A stretch of DNA of 64,000 nt from Doryteuthis pealeii (GCA_023376005.1 CM042143.1:89546342-89610341); one strand, 5' to 3'. Positions 1 to 11,070 are shown, counted from the first letter of the stretch. The notes: generated from the letters alone by a model not told the origin. A program made the numbers and translations.

Positions 1-206
1 CAGCCGATTGAGCGGAGGGACCCTCTCCGACCGCCCGTCTAGCCTAAGTAAGGGCCAAAGTGGATTGTTATTTGTAGAGAGGGAAAAGAATTGGGCTTAA
101 TTGATATAAATACCGTGATGCGAAATGTTGTATGGAACTGAAGCGTAACCAGGATTTCAAGAAACGTCAAATAGATTGAGATACTTGGATCAGGAGTGTA
201 AAATAA

Positions 207-1520
207 ATGATTTTAAGTAAGGAAGGTGAAAAAAAAAACCTTTGGTTGGACCCTTCCTTCCTTTTTTCATTTATTCATTCATTCCAACTTTTATTCATTT
301 ATTTTTTTTTATTCTATTTTATTTTACAAATTTCTTTTTTTCTGTTTTTCATTCTTTTTAGGTTATTTTTCATATTCCTTTATTTTTGATTTTTTTTGTT
401 TTTAGTTTCTTTTTTTTCTTCCTTCTTTTTCTCTTTTTTTCTTCCTTCTTTTTCTTTTCTTCTTCTTTTTCTTCTTCTTCTTCTTCCTTCTTCGTTTTTC
501 TTTTCTTTATTCCTTCTTTGTCTTTTTTCTTTCCCTTTTTTCTTTCCTCTTTTCTTTTTTCCTCTTTCTTTTACTTATCTTTCCTCTCTTTCTGTTTTTG
601 CATTTACTTACAATATTTTCTTTCCTTCTTCAATCTTGCCTCTTTCTTTCTTCTCCATTTTTCCTTCATAACCTACTATTTTATAGACTTTTTTCTCTTT
701 CAAATTCCTTTTTACTTTTAAATTTGAACGATTTTTAATAGCTAAAAAAAAATCAAATTCTTTCTTCAAATTTGACGGCATATGAGAACCCCACTGCAGT
801 ACACTGAACTACCCTTAGCTTTTCACCTCTCAGACCCCTAAACAAACCTTTGATTACTTTTTTTTTTTTTTTTTTAGATATGTGAACTATTTCTAATATT
901 ATTTGAAGAATCTTTTTCTATTTCTTTATTTTTCCTTCCTCACTAGTTATCTTTCAGGCATTTCTTCTCTTCTTTGAAATTCCTTTTTTCCTTCTTTTAT
1001 ATTTGAACGATTTTTAATATCTAAAATTGTCCAATGTTTTCTTTGTTTCTTTCTTCTTTAGACCAATTTATTCTTTCCATTTTTTCTTCATCACTCATTA
1101 TTGTTTTTTTAAATCCAATTATTTTTCTTTTCCCTTCCTTTTTTTATTGTTCTCTTTCTTTCAATTATCTTTCCTTTCTTTCATTTATTTATTTTCCTCT
1201 TTCTTTTTTTTTTTGCACTCACAATTTTCTTTCCTTCCTCAAATTTCCCTCCCTCTCTCTCCTTTTTTCGACTTCTTTCTTATTTTTCCTACATCACTCA
1301 TTATTTTATAGACGTTTCCTCTCTTTAAAATTCTTTTTTTTCCTTTTGTACTTGAACGGTTTTTAAGATAAAAAAAATCCAATTTTTTTTCCCTTTTTTC
1401 TTTGCTCTTTCTTTCTTTCATTCATTCGTTGGTCTACTTATTTTTCCTCTTTTTTTCATTCACTTATATTTTTCCTTCCTTCATCTTCCCTCTCTTCTTT
1501 ATTTCTCTTTCCTCCTCCAA
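207..1520. repeat. Pyrimidine-rich low-complexity tract (TTTC/TTC/CTT)
   Basis: The plus strand is almost all T and C for about 1.3 kb, with short A-containing breaks. Phenylalanine/serine/leucine-rich reading frames here follow from the composition and do not look like genes. Two internal parts resemble each other: a TTTGAACGATTTTTAATA-like segment recurs near 725, 1002 and 1343, so the tract probably grew by duplication of a few hundred bases. Confidence 0.85.
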
Positions 1521-1984
1521 ATTTAACACCATATGCCTACTGAACCCTTAACGTCTCACCTCTTAACCCTCTAAACTAACCCTTATAAAAGAGTCCACTT
1601 AACTGTTTGAGAAAGAAGTCTGTACTTGATATTCGCAATGTCGATCCACTGGGAATTCCATTCGAGTCGTCTCCTTGTGATGCAATTTATTTCTTGTTAT
1701 TCCATTAAAAGTCCTTAAACATTACGTGACATTTCTTGTCATGAAAAGACGACGCTCGACTCGTTTATGGTCGTGGTTTATGGCTAATTGTTAAAAATAG
1801 GCTCATGTACCCACATCGAAATGTTCAATAGACATTTTATTCGGCTGTGTCAGGTCTTATGGGTGCAAATGAGCAAAGATCTCTTTATTGAGAACAAATA
1901 TCTTTAGTAAGTGAGAAAAATGATTGAGCTGAAAATATTCAATTTTTTATGTCTTTATTATTTAACAGTTCAACAGTTTGGTTC
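1521..1984. other. Unassigned AT-rich sequence
   Basis: I see no coding frame, recognised repeat or RNA signal between the pyrimidine tract and the minisatellite. Confidence 0.5.
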
Positions 1985-2480
1985 CTATTTCAACAATAGG
2001 TACATGATTATATTGATGCTTCTATTTAGGAAGGAGTAAAGGGTTATATTCACCAATTCATAGAGAACATAGGTCCATGATATTATTGATGCTTCTGTTT
2101 AGGAACGAGTGTATGGTTCTATTTAGCAATTCATAATTAATAGAAGTCCATAATGATATTAGTGCTTCTATATAGGAAGGAGTAAAGGGTTATATCTACT
2201 AATTCATAGTAAAGATAGGTCCATGATGATATTTATGCTTCTGTTTAAGAAGGAGTGAATGGTTCTATTTAGCAATTCATTGTTAATAGAGGTTCATATT
2301 GATATCGGTCCTTCTATTTAGGAAGGAGTGAAAATTCTATTTAGCAATTAATAGTTAACAGAGGTTCATAATGATATTGGTGCTTCTATTTAGGGAGGAG
2401 TGAAAAATTCTATTTAGTAATTCTGAGTTAACAGAGGTTCATAATGATATTGATGTTTCTATTCAATAAAGAGTGAAGGG
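1985..2480. repeat. 73-bp minisatellite, about 7 units
   Basis: A segment like GCTTCTATTTAGGAAGGAG recurs at about 2018, 2091, 2164, 2237, 2310, 2382 and 2454, giving periods of 73, 73, 73, 73, 72 and 72. Units are 75-90% alike by eye. Units 1 and 3 share a GGGTTATAT block where units 2 and 4 have GGTTCTATTTAGCAATTCAT, so the first four units alternate in two types. The last units are more homogeneous. Confidence 0.85.
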
Positions 2481-2700
2481 TTCTAGAGCTCTGAGAAATG
2501 TGGAGTACACCTTTATCACCACTGACCCGGAATGGTGGTACCTGTTAGGGTTCCATCTATGGGTTAAATAGAAACAAATGAGTTTAAAAAAATTGAGTAC
2601 CCATCAAGAATGAATAAAACAAAACGTCTTCGGCATAAAATGATCCAACATTGGTTGACATACCGTAAAACCAACCAACCAACCAACCAACTACATTTTA
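2481..2700 (+). mobile_element. Family M repeat, 3' part
   Basis: It contains the family landmarks in order: TGTGGAGTAC, GGTACCTGTTAGGGTTCCATC, a GGGTTAAATAGAA segment, a CATCAAGAATGAATAAAAC segment, then a tail with four CCAA units. The same order is found in the copies near 8.9, 18.6 and 63.1 kb (plus strand) and 19.5, 22.3 and 46.2 kb (minus strand). The tail resembles LINE and SINE 3' tails elsewhere in the window, so this is probably a retroposed family. Confidence 0.7.
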
Positions 2701-2740
2701 ACAGACACAGTTTAAATAAAATATTTGGGGATAAATACTT

Positions 2741-3205
2741 ATGAGAAACAATGAATTTATTCAAATTACGGATCAGTTCGAAAAAAATCAGAGCTACTGT
2801 ATGGTTGCACCATATGGACTAACAAAATGCCTAGAGAATAAGCTAGACGGTAGCTGCACAAGAATGCTACGTGTGATCTTGAACAAATCGTGGAAACAAC
2901 ACCCCACAATAAAGCAACTGTACGGCCATTTCCCCCTATAACACAAACCATCAAAGTGAGACGAGCAAGACATGCTAAACACTGATGGAGAAGCAAAGAC
3001 GAACTCATATGCGACGTTCTCCCATGGAAGCCAGCACATGGGAACGCCAGTGCGCCAGTGCAGGCCATCCAACAAAGATCAACATTAATCAGCACTGTGC
3101 GGATACTGGATGCTACGCAAAGGACTTCCAGGGACAATGAATGATAGAGACGGTTTACAAGAGATTGTCGTGGATATCCATGCTGTTAACACGACAAGAT
3201 GATAA
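2741..3205 (+). pseudogene. LINE-R 3' end (reverse-transcriptase polyprotein C-terminus), decayed
   Basis: Translation in shifting frames gives the LINE-R C-terminal landmarks LENKLDGSCTRMLR, LNKSWKQHPT and KQLYGH, then after frameshifts MNDRDG and QEIV. This part follows the palm domain in a family of metazoan endonuclease/reverse-transcriptase LINEs. The copy is 5' truncated, lacks the catalytic region and carries stops and frameshifts. It ends near GACAAGATGATAAG, matching the 3' ends of other copies. The exact LINE clade is not determined. Confidence 0.75.
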
Positions 3206-3319
3206 GTATAAGTTTAATTATTACATTTTACAAAAAAAAAAAAAGTTTTTTTGAATAAATTTTAAATTTAAAAAAAAATTGAAGTAGATCACTAAATAGG
3301 CCTGAACCTATTCTAGTCG

Positions 3320-3542
3320 TGACCAGGTTTGAATTCAGAGTTTTCCTTCTTCTAGACTGGTTTCCTAATCAAGGTTAAAGAGCCAAGTCTGCCCTACTAT
3401 TTACCCATAGCTGGAGGGAGAATAGTTGGATTCATACCTTTCCCAAGAGTATTAGCGCTATGTGAAGTGTGGCTTCGTCCAGGAACTGAACTCGGGTCCA
3501 TTTCATACGACTCTCAGCAGTACACCACCGCGCTTCCCCTAC
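3320..3542 (-). mobile_element. SINE-C
   Basis: Read on the minus strand: a tRNA-like head with a box-B-like GAGTTCA..CC, then the body landmarks AGCGCTAATAC, CTTGGGAAAGGTATGAATCC, CCAGCTATGGGTAAATAG, GGTTAAAGAGCC and a GAATTCAAACCTGGT segment. The tRNA-like head lies at high coordinates (about 3480-3540) and is diverged. The 3' end, usually GGAGGGGTTGG, is missing here. Confidence 0.75.
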
Positions 3543-3859
3543 AATAGACAGTTTAAATAAAATATTTGCGGCTAAATACTCATGAGAAATAATGAATTTA
3601 CTAACATTACGGACCTCTTGTTAAATGGCGGGAAAATATCTGCGGGATTTTAGATACGAAGTTAAGATATCCCGAAAGGCTAATGTTTACTTAGACGAAG
3701 TATATTACCAGTATTTGAACCGAGACTAACTCCGTAATCTATAATGCACGTGTGTGTCCATACGAGGATCACAGTCAAACGGTAAATCGCAGAGACCTGA
3801 TTTTTGCATGGATATTGACTGTATCTGGAGCTGTAACATAAAGTCGACAAGATTGATCT

Positions 3860-4430
3860 ACGAGGTCATTAGAGGTGACCGGAGCTCATCAGATGGTAAA
3901 ATATGCCAGTTCTGGCCAAACGGAGACTTATGAAAAACAAATATATTTCTGACCTCATAAAAGATGGGATGGACGAGGTCATATCAATATTTTTCATACG
4001 TTGGGTATTAACAAGTAAGTAAGGAAAAAGGGAAAGGCAACTAGACTGATATTCTTTTATTTTTCAGGTTGGCTACCCTGATTTAAAACGTATAAAATAG
4101 TTTTATTATCTTTCCATAAGAAATGTTGAGAAAAAATTGATTATTTATGTACACTTTGAAGGAGTACGTGCAAAAAATCTCGAGACAAAAGATTTGTTTG
4201 TGGATTTCTCCAAGGCATTTGACTCCATACACAGAGGAAAAAATGGAGCAAATACTACTAGGATATGGACTCCCCAAAGAAACTGTTACCGCTATAATGA
4301 GGCTCTACAAAGCACGATAGTAATGGTTCATTCACCTGACGGTGACAAAGATTTCTTTAAAATTGTTGTTGGAGTCCTACAAGGAGTGTACATTAGCATT
4401 ATTTCTATTTAACCAAGAAATAAAAGTTTT
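3860..4430 (+). pseudogene. LINE-R internal reverse-transcriptase fragment
   Basis: The frame at 4137-4412 encodes LFVDFSKAFDSIHRGK and, after a frameshift, the remainder of RT motifs A to B: PKETV-like, MVHSPDGDKDFF and GVLQG. FVDFSKAFDSI is RT motif A, whose first aspartate binds metal. GVLQG begins motif B. The copy is broken by a frameshift at about 4245 and has no YADD motif attached. A LINE-R 3' end lies about 1 kb upstream on the same strand, so the two are separate insertions or a rearranged one. Confidence 0.75.
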
Positions 4431-4715
4431 CATAATATATGGTGTGGTTAATTTGCATACTGGTTTTAACAAAACCGGGTTTAATAAATAATTACTTGGT
4501 GTTATTGATCTCTAATTTTATTGTTTTATTCTCCATTGTATCAAAATCAATCCTTATGAATGATTTTTATAGAGAAGCCAATTAAAATATAATTAGAATA
4601 AGTATAATCTTTTTTATATGCGTATTTATTTAATTTCATTAGTCTTTCTAATATAATATATTTCATTACATTAAAACTTAAATACTTACGCCCGGAAGGT
4701 GCATATATTTGCTAG
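4430..4715 (+). mobile_element. HelA Helitron, 3' portion
   Basis: It ends in ATATATTTGCTAG at 4703-4715, preceded by a decayed hairpin CGCCCGGAAGGTG in place of the canonical GCACCCGGAGGGTGC. Upstream AATTTCATTAGTCTTTCTAA and CATTACATTAAAACTTAAATAC match the HelA copies at 11915, 31141 and 36067. The 5' end is not visible. The internal CATAATATATGGTGTGGTTA is shared with the minus-strand copy near 53.4 kb. Confidence 0.75.
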
Positions 4716-5149
4716 AAGTGCTAAAGTATTGCTTGAATTGTAAACCTTTTAAAAATGACACCCGAATAAATTTAGTAATCGATTTAGTCAAGACACTTAA
4801 AGCCTTACAAGCTTTGGCACTCTTGGGAGTCTGAAAGACAGGCATTTGAGAGGCTCAAGTATTTAATTAGATATAACACAGACAGAGTCTAGGAGATAGG
4901 CTCATATCTGTCTGCCATCTTTAAAGTCGTTATAGTATACGTAGCCAACAAGACATACTTGAGAAAATCTCGGTCTTAATAATGGCTTCTGTATTTTGAT
5001 GGTAAGAAATAAAATAATAAAAAATATATAAAGAGTAACTTAAAAGAAAATAAAACAATAGAAATATTTAAGAAAAAAATAAAAAGCCCAAACAAAATAA
5101 GTCTCCGATCTGAGTAAAAAAAATAATCGTAACATTTATTTTTTGTATT

Positions 5150-5424
5150 GTTTGTATTATTAGGACTATTGTGACCTTCGAACTCTGGAGCCTTTATGTC
5201 ATAATCAGGAACCTTCACGGAACTTCAAACCGAACCCTTTGTTCAATCCACAGAGGTAGACTGTTTTATTTCTGTTAACCATGACTGGGTACAAATGTTA
5301 AGCTATGTTAAATATTCTATGTTACTATCACCCTTGACTAGTATTGAACCAGCAACCAAGAGTTGATTATTACCTAGAACTGTATTAACTCAACCATTAT
5401 ATCCGTTGCAACATGTGTCCAACT
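5150..5424 (-). mobile_element. H1 element copy lacking its hammerhead
   Basis: Minus-strand order: a tRNA-like head (box-B-like TGCTGGTTCAATACT near 5345), AGGGTGATAGTAACATAGAA, the body GGGTTCGGTTTGAAGTTCCG and GTTCGAAGGTC, then directly the distal tail ACAATAGTCC. The hammerhead and adjoining bases present in other H1 copies are deleted. The next 110 bases carry an H1 hammerhead in the opposite orientation. Confidence 0.7.
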
Positions 5425-5436
5425 GGTTAGACTTGA

Positions 5437-5484
5437 ATCACCTGAAGAAGAAGACCGGAGGTCAGATCGGACGAAACGTTGTGT
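5437..5484 (+). ncRNA. Hammerhead ribozyme core, H1 type, degenerate
   Basis: Reads CAC, CTGAAGA (core box 1), a stem-II region with a three-base insertion and one mismatch (GACCG against CGGAC), GAAA (core box 2), CGTT and GTG. Both core boxes are complete. Stem I is CAC/GTG. Stem III would be a two-base ACGT palindrome, so folding would need a dimer. The stem-II damage makes activity doubtful. The H1 tail with GAGGACAATAGTCC follows to about 5520. Confidence 0.65.
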
Positions 5485-5757
5485 ATATAATGATAAAGAT
5501 GAGGACAATAGTCCTAATAATACACATTATCAATCCTCATCTAAAAAATTCAGCGGAATTTACTTTTTGGTTGTTCTTTTGTTTAAGTTGGTATTGTAAC
5601 CTTTGGGCTTTGTACTGAGAAAGATAGTCTTTCAGTATTTACTAATAATCCTGACGGGTGGATTCAAGACATCCATATATTGGAAATCGACAATCAAGAG
5701 GCATTATGTTTATCCACCGAATTATTATTTATGAATATCGTCATATCAGCTAGATAA

Positions 5758-5945
5758 TGGACCATTCTATTTTTATTATAAGAAAGAACGGGAAAGAAAA
5801 GAACATGCTATACAGAAAAAATATAAGAAAAAAGAGAGTAGGAAAAATATAGAGAGAGGCTGAGTGCGCAGAAGTGATAACTACTCTAATAGGTACTACC
5901 GCTTTGGACCAGAGTGGACCTGGGAGTAATGGCAAAGAAGGCATA
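5758..5945. repeat. HelB fragment fused to family M fragment
   Basis: 5758-5885 (GAACGGGAAAGAAAAGAACAT onward) matches the purine-rich middle of HelB (compare 35138 and 47130). From about 5888 the sequence GGTACTACCGCTTTGGACC plus GAGTGGACCTGGGAGTAATGG is family M on the minus strand. This is a simple junction of two old repeats. Confidence 0.55.
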
Positions 5946-6129
5946 ATTCACACGCCTTATTCTCAGATGCTGTTTAGTGGCATATCCAGGACACTCTTTT
6001 GTATAAGGGGGGGGGGTCTTACTTTAAAGTGTGTGTGAGGGGGATAAAGTTAGTGTATTCTAAGTTCCACAGACAGTATAAAGATACTGCTTCGTCTCAA
6101 TTTCTTGTTCCTTTATTAATGTTTAGTTG

Positions 6130-6245
6130 CCGATCGTGGTGTAATGGTTAACAAACTCATCTTTCAGGCCCATTACTAATGAATAACACGTTCAATCCAT
6201 CGCTGGTAAATGACTACACAACCAACTTTACTACTAAAGGTAGCG
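6130..6245 (+). mobile_element. SINE-D tRNA-like head
   Basis: GATCGTGGTGTAATGGTTAA contains a box-A match (TGGTGTAATGG). About 45 bases on, CACGTTCAATCC is box-B-like. The same head occurs at 7768 and 33316. No tRNA acceptor stem can be closed, so this is a SINE, not a functional tRNA. Confidence 0.6.
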
Positions 6246-6369
6246 GGAGGTTCAACATTTAGGTACTGGACATGTATGCCGAAAGGTGTGGGGGGTATCT
6301 TGAACATTTTTATATAGTAAGGAGTACCTATTACTAAAGCATAACATTTATTATCTTGAAGTAGATATA

Positions 6370-6430
6370 ATATAAATAATCTCTCTCTCTGTCTGTCTGT
6401 CTGTCTCTCTCTCTCTCATATATATATTTT
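6370..6430. repeat. (CT)n(GTCT)n(TA)n microsatellite
   Basis: Simple CT, GTCT and TA units directly precede a 5'-truncated SINE-C. Confidence 0.9.
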
Positions 6431-6432
6431 TT

Positions 6433-6675
6433 CGTCGCCCTGAGTTCAAATCCTGAACGTGGTAATTGCATTTAACTTAGCGCTAATACCCTTGGGAAAG
6501 GTATGAACCCTACTCTCCCTCCAGCTATGGGTAAATAATAGGTCAGACTGGGCCCTTTAACCTTGGTTAGGCAACCGGTCTAAGAGAAGGAAAACTCTGA
6601 ATTTAAACCTGTTGAACTCCGCTTAAGAAATCGACCTTGTGTCACATCATGCTCGTGCGGAGGAGTTGGTATATA
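6433..6675 (+). mobile_element. SINE-C, 5' truncated
   Basis: It starts inside box B (GAGTTCAAATCC) and runs through the whole body to GGAGGAGTTGGTATATATA. The last bases merge into (TA)n(TG)n. Box A is absent, so this copy cannot be transcribed by Pol III from its own promoter. Confidence 0.8.
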
Positions 6676-6751
6676 TATGTGTGTGTGTGTATGTGTGTGT
6701 GTGAGTGTGTATAGATAGATAATAGATTAAAATAATTTATAATGTTTTTTC

Positions 6752-7085
6752 TATTAACTTTAACGTTTAACTAATCAAGTCATTTTATAATTCAATAAAG
6801 ACAACTCATCCAATTGTGGCATATGGTAATCCCAGATTACAATGGAGTTATAAGAATAATAATTAAAATGATTTTTTTTGTCTAAAAGAACTATAATGGT
6901 TAAATTACACCCCCCAAACAACAACTAATAGTACCGTGTATTAGCTTGGTTACCTCATTTTATGAATGACTCCCCTATCCTTAGAGATACTAGTTACTTT
7001 TTATAATGTCACAATTTTTCCTCAAGAGGAACCCCTTTAACGATATACATGCCCGGTGTCTAAACTTTGAGCCCCTCCCCCCGAA
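6752..7085 (+). repeat. Direct repeat, copy 1 (about 335 bp)
   Basis: Segments such as CTAATCAAGTCATTTTATAA, TACAATGG and AAACTTTGAGCCCC recur in the same order at 7292-7622. No terminal structure or coding frame is evident. Confidence 0.7.
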
Positions 7086-7215
7086 AGAGCGAGTTCGATC
7101 CCCGTTAGATGCCCCATACTTGCGATCTTGGGTCACATCCTAACCGTAACGAACGGGTTGGGTAAGTACAACTTTACTGCCGATTTGGAAGTTCGATTCC
7201 TGCTTCCCTGACTTT
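7075..7215 (+). mobile_element. SINE-D fragment
   Basis: GAGCGAGTTCGATCCCCG is a box-B-like match, followed by ATGCCCCATACTTGCGATC and CACATCCTAACCGTAACG, the SINE-D body also seen at 7840 and 33400. Box A is missing. Confidence 0.5.
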
Positions 7216-7291
7216 TGGTAATAGTTTGAAAATTTAAAAAAAAAAAAAAAGTTACCTCCCCTTACGGAATTTGCCCAGCCATATATTTTGT

Positions 7292-7622
7292 CCTTAATTA
7301 ACTTAACTAATCAAGTCATTTTATAATTTAATAAAGATATACAGCTCATTCAACTGTGACATATGGAAATCTCAGATTACAATGAGTTATTAAAAATAAT
7401 GATTAATTAGAACAAAATCATCTATTTTGTTAAAGAACTACAATGGTTAAATTATAAAAATACTAATAGTACCGGATACTTGCTTGGTTACCTTATTTTA
7501 AGAATGCCCCCCCCCCCCCTTTAGAGATATCAGATACTTTTTACAATATTACAATTTTTCCTTAAGCCCCCCCCTCTTTTCGGCATATATGTCCGGTACT
7601 TAAACTTTGAGCCCCCCTCCTC
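7292..7622 (+). repeat. Direct repeat, copy 2 (about 330 bp)
   Basis: Second copy of the 6752-7085 unit, diverged mainly by C-run length changes (a 13-base C run at 7507). Confidence 0.7.
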
Positions 7623-7767
7623 TTGGCAAACCCATGTTTAACCTATTTGTATACCGTTTTTTGGTTAAAACAAGCTTCTCCATACACACCACACATTCTT
7701 CTGAGATTTTCACATGGTTTGCACTTAGTCACCAAACATTTGATTACATACCTCTGTTCAAGCCTGG

Positions 7768-7880
7768 GCGTCCCATCGTATTGTAATGGTTAACAAGCAG
7801 TCTCGCAGATCTATTATTACTTATTAGCGCATTCAATCCTCGATGCCCCATACTTGCGAACAGGTTGGGTAAATATCTAC
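7768..7880 (+). mobile_element. SINE-D
   Basis: GCGTCCCATCGTATTGTAATG carries a box-A-like match, GCGCATTCAATCCTCG a box B, then ATGCCCCATACTTGCGA. The body breaks off after GGTTGGGTAA. Confidence 0.6.
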
Positions 7881-8412
7881 CTTTTTTCTATGCTGCCATT
7901 TTGAATGGCCTTAGAATAAATCTTTTGATAAATTAAAATAATTTTTGCTATAAAACAATTCAAAAGCAATGCAAAAAGTGTAATTTAATAAAATTATAAA
8001 AAGAAAACGTCACTTACCTCGAAGACGAAGAAGAAAAAATGGCGCTGATTAGTGAGACACTTTTATAGAGAGTAGACCGGAAATGAGATGCATTGTGGGA
8101 GCGGGGAAGGTGGATATTGTTGCGATTTTCTAGGAAGGTAATGCTACGGGGTTGGGGTATCCTCAGTAATAAGGAAATAGAATGTAAATCAATTCCAGAC
8201 CAAACAACGGAAACTGACTGAGACATCAAGAGAATAAGAGAAAACACCTTGCTTCGTATTTGAAGTAGGCAGGATTAGTATTGCAACAAATTGTCGATGT
8301 TGTGACTTTGGTTCGGTATCTAGTACCACGGTCTACTAGTTAGGATTACTGTAGTTCAATAACCACGATGATCGACGTCTCGTAAGTAGAATGGTGAAAA
8401 AGAAAGAAGAAT

Positions 8413-8610
8413 CAATCAGCGAGGAGTCTATCCCCTTTCCACTAGCGCTAGACCAAGGTGACCATTTTAGCGTCTGGCACATACCATTAGCTCCTCACTT
8501 TACCGCGCAGATTCCTGTGCTACTCATACGATGAGTTGGCGAGGGCCAGTATTGAACTAGGAACCTTGTGTTTCTAACCGAACGCTCTAACGACTGAACT
8601 AAACCGGCCC
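8413..8610 (-). mobile_element. SINE-A
   Basis: On the minus strand it starts GGGCCGGTTTAGTTCAGTCG (tRNA-like, box A), continues with a box B AGTTCAATACTGGCC-like segment, CTCGCCAACTCATCG, GTAGCACAGGAATCTG and CTAGCGCTAGTGGAAAGGGG, and ends near GCTGATTG. It is a diverged but nearly complete copy. Confidence 0.8.
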
Positions 8611-8835
8611 TTCTAGCGGTTAAATCACAAAGTTTAGATAAAAAAAAAATCTAAAAAAAAAAAATAAAAAAATTTTGTTTGATGTTTTTTAACGGAATTT
8701 TTAGCACAACGTTGTTTTTTTTTTATCTAAAAATTCACATTTTAAGTAAGATACAAAAATATCTTGCACAAATATCGTACGAACAAAAACAACGAAAATA
8801 ATTTTGATTTGAAATAAAAAGGTGTTTTGGGTACG

Positions 8836-9000
8836 ACGTTAAACTGCATCTAATGGTGAAGTTCCTATTCTAGGACTCTGGAGTGTGTGGAGTACCCCTT
8901 CATTACCATTACTCCCAAGTTCATCCTAGCCCGGAGTGGTAGTACCTGTTAGGGTCCCATCTATGGACTGAATAGAAGAAAATGAGTTATCAAAAATATG
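8836..9000 (+). mobile_element. Family M, central part
   Basis: Contains GACGTTAAACTGCATCTAAT, GTGTGGAGTACCCC, CCCGGAGTGGTAGTACCTG and GGGTCCCATCTATGG, the core order of the family. The CCAA tail is lost. Confidence 0.7.
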
Positions 9001-9026
9001 TTTTAAAAATTGAGTTAAAAATCATG

Positions 9027-9385
9027 GATATATGGCGCAACTGATATAGGTGTTGAATTAATACAGTAATGTGACAATCATCTCTGGGCTGCAGGTTCAA
9101 TCTTGACCAAGGGCGATAGTAACATAGAATAATTAACACACCTTAATATTTGTACCCGGTCATGGTTAACGGAATGAGAACATTCTACTCCCGTAGATTG
9201 CATAAAGGGTTCGGTTCGAAGTTCTGTGAAGGCTCCGGTTACGACGTGAAGGCTCCAAAGTTCAAATAGAAGATTCCCGAGGTTAGCATGAAACACCTGA
9301 AGAAGACCGGAGGACACATCGGTCAAAATGTTGTGTAGATAACAATAAAAATAAGGATAATAATCCGAAACATCCAAATAATATT
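9027..9385 (+). mobile_element. H1 element (tRNA-like SINE with hammerhead)
   Basis: Order: a tRNA-like head (box-B-like GCAGGTTCAATCTTGACC at about 9090-9107), AGGGCGATAGTAACATAGAA, the body GGTTCGGTTCGAAGTTC, a hammerhead at 9293-9336, then AACAATAAAAATAAGGATAA and a decayed hairpin tail. It agrees in layout with the minus-strand copy at 27905-28262. Confidence 0.75.
9293..9336 (+). ncRNA. Hammerhead ribozyme core, H1 type, inactivated
   Basis: ACAC, CTGAAGA, stem II GACCG/CGGTC (five perfect pairs around GAGGACACAT), then AAAA where GAAA is required, TGTT, GTGT. Stem I ACAC/GTGT is perfect. The G-to-A change in the second core box (the G12 position) should abolish cleavage. Confidence 0.7.
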
Positions 9386-10080
9386 TTTCTTTGTTTTTTT
9401 TCTTCTCTCCGAATAATCCAAATACTCAAAATTATCAGTGAAATTTATTTTTTGTCCTAAAGTTGGCCATTGATGTTCAGAGAAGGATAGTCTTTCTGTA
9501 TGTAGTAATAATCCTGGCGGGTAGATTCAAGACCTCCGTATATCGGAAATCGACAATCAAGAGGTGTTAACCAACTTTCGATCTTAGTCATCCATAGTAA
9601 AAAGCAAGGGATCATCAACTGTTTATGCTAACAAAATGGGATCGCCATAAAGCCTACCTTACAATCTTCTTTTTCATCTCATCTCAAAAATTCAGAAAAA
9701 AAACTCCCCTTATTTATTAAATGACCCACGTATAATTGTTGTACAATTCATTATTCACTGTCGCCTCAGGAGAAAGACGATGTTATTACAAGCAGAGAGT
9801 CTGGATAACCCCCCCACCCCCTCCGAGCCTTTCAACTTCGAAGCGAGAGTTGTGTATTTTGCAGAGTAAACAAGTGTTGTATGCAGCCATCTAACATATT
9901 TGTCGTCTGCCATGGCGGCTCATTGGGAAGAACGTCTCGACCCCTCCCCTCTTTCGCATTTAGTAATTAACCAGACCCTTAGATAATGTCGGAAGTTTAA
10001 GTAAAATAAACATGCAAAACTGATGAAAACCTCGATACAGGAAATTAGTAAACCAAACGCTGATGAGATAACATTCCTCC
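9386..10080. other. Unassigned sequence
   Basis: Mostly AT-rich non-coding DNA with no recognised repeat. A GGCGGGTAGATTCAAGACCTC-like piece near 9515 also occurs near 5655, with GGAAATCGACAATCAAGAGG following in both, so this part is an old interspersed repeat of unknown type lying downstream of H1 both times. Confidence 0.5.
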
Positions 10081-10084
10081 ATCT

Positions 10085-10998
10085 TTTTTTCTTTTTTTTG
10101 ACAAGGGTTGTTCACCATCGTCTGCTTCCGGCTTAACTCGGCTGTTTTCGGGATTTTTTTGTTGTTTTTCTTTCATTTGTTTTTCACTATTTGTTTGTTT
10201 TCTTTGTTTTTGTTTCATTCTTTACAGTTACTCAAATTTATTTCATTCTTTTTGTGCAATTTTATATTTTCATTCTTTTCTGTATTTCAATTTTTCCTTT
10301 TTAATTTGTTCTTTCTTTAATCTTTTTCAATTCTTTTTTTTTCTTTTTCATTATTATTTTATTATTTTTCTTTTTATTGTTTTCTTTTTCATCTGCCAGA
10401 TTTTTCTTTTTCTTTGTTTGTTTCTTTCAATTTCCAGTTTCTTACTTGTTTTTTCTTTTTCTTTTTTTCTGTCTATATCCCCTTCTTTCTTTCTTTCTTT
10501 CTTTCTTTCTTTGGTTCTTCTTGTTTCATTCTTTCTTTCTTATTTTTTGTTTCATTCTTTCTTTCTTATTTTTTGTTTCATTCTTTTCAGTTACTCAAAT
10601 TTATTTCATTATTTTTACGCTATTTGATATTTCCATTCATTTCCTTATTTTAATTTGACCTTTTTGATCTTTTAAAAAATCGTTTTAAATTATTCTTTCT
10701 TTCTTTTTCATTAGCTTTTAGTTATTTTTCTCTTATTTTTTCTCCTTTTGTATATCTGTCAGATTTTTCTTTTTCATTCTTTGTTGTCTAATTTTCTTTC
10801 TTTCTTTCTTTCTTTTTTCTTTCTTTCTTTCTTCTTTCATTTCCAATTTCCAATTTCTTTCTTTGTTTTTTCTTTTTCTTTTTGTCTGGCTGCTGGTATC
10901 CATTTCTTTCTTTCTTTCTTGCTTTCATCTATCAGATTTTTCTTTTATTCATTATTTTAGATTCTGTTTGTTTGTTTTTCTTGTTCAGTTTCCAGTTC
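10085..10998. repeat. T-rich (TTTC)n low-complexity tract
   Basis: Short TTTC and TTTG units with strong pyrimidine bias on the plus strand. Internal repeats of TTTCAGTTACTCAAATTTAT appear near 10221 and 10585. The hydrophobic frames are compositional. Confidence 0.85.

Positions 10999-11000
<2 letters not shown>

Positions 11001-11070
<70 letters not shown>

Noticed and set aside
386..1366. Several hydrophobic frames of 90-110 codons
   Set aside because: Low-complexity T/C-rich DNA translates to Phe/Ser/Leu in any frame.
6365..6420. A CRISPR-like or regulatory array
   Set aside because: Simple CT/GTCT microsatellite without spacers.
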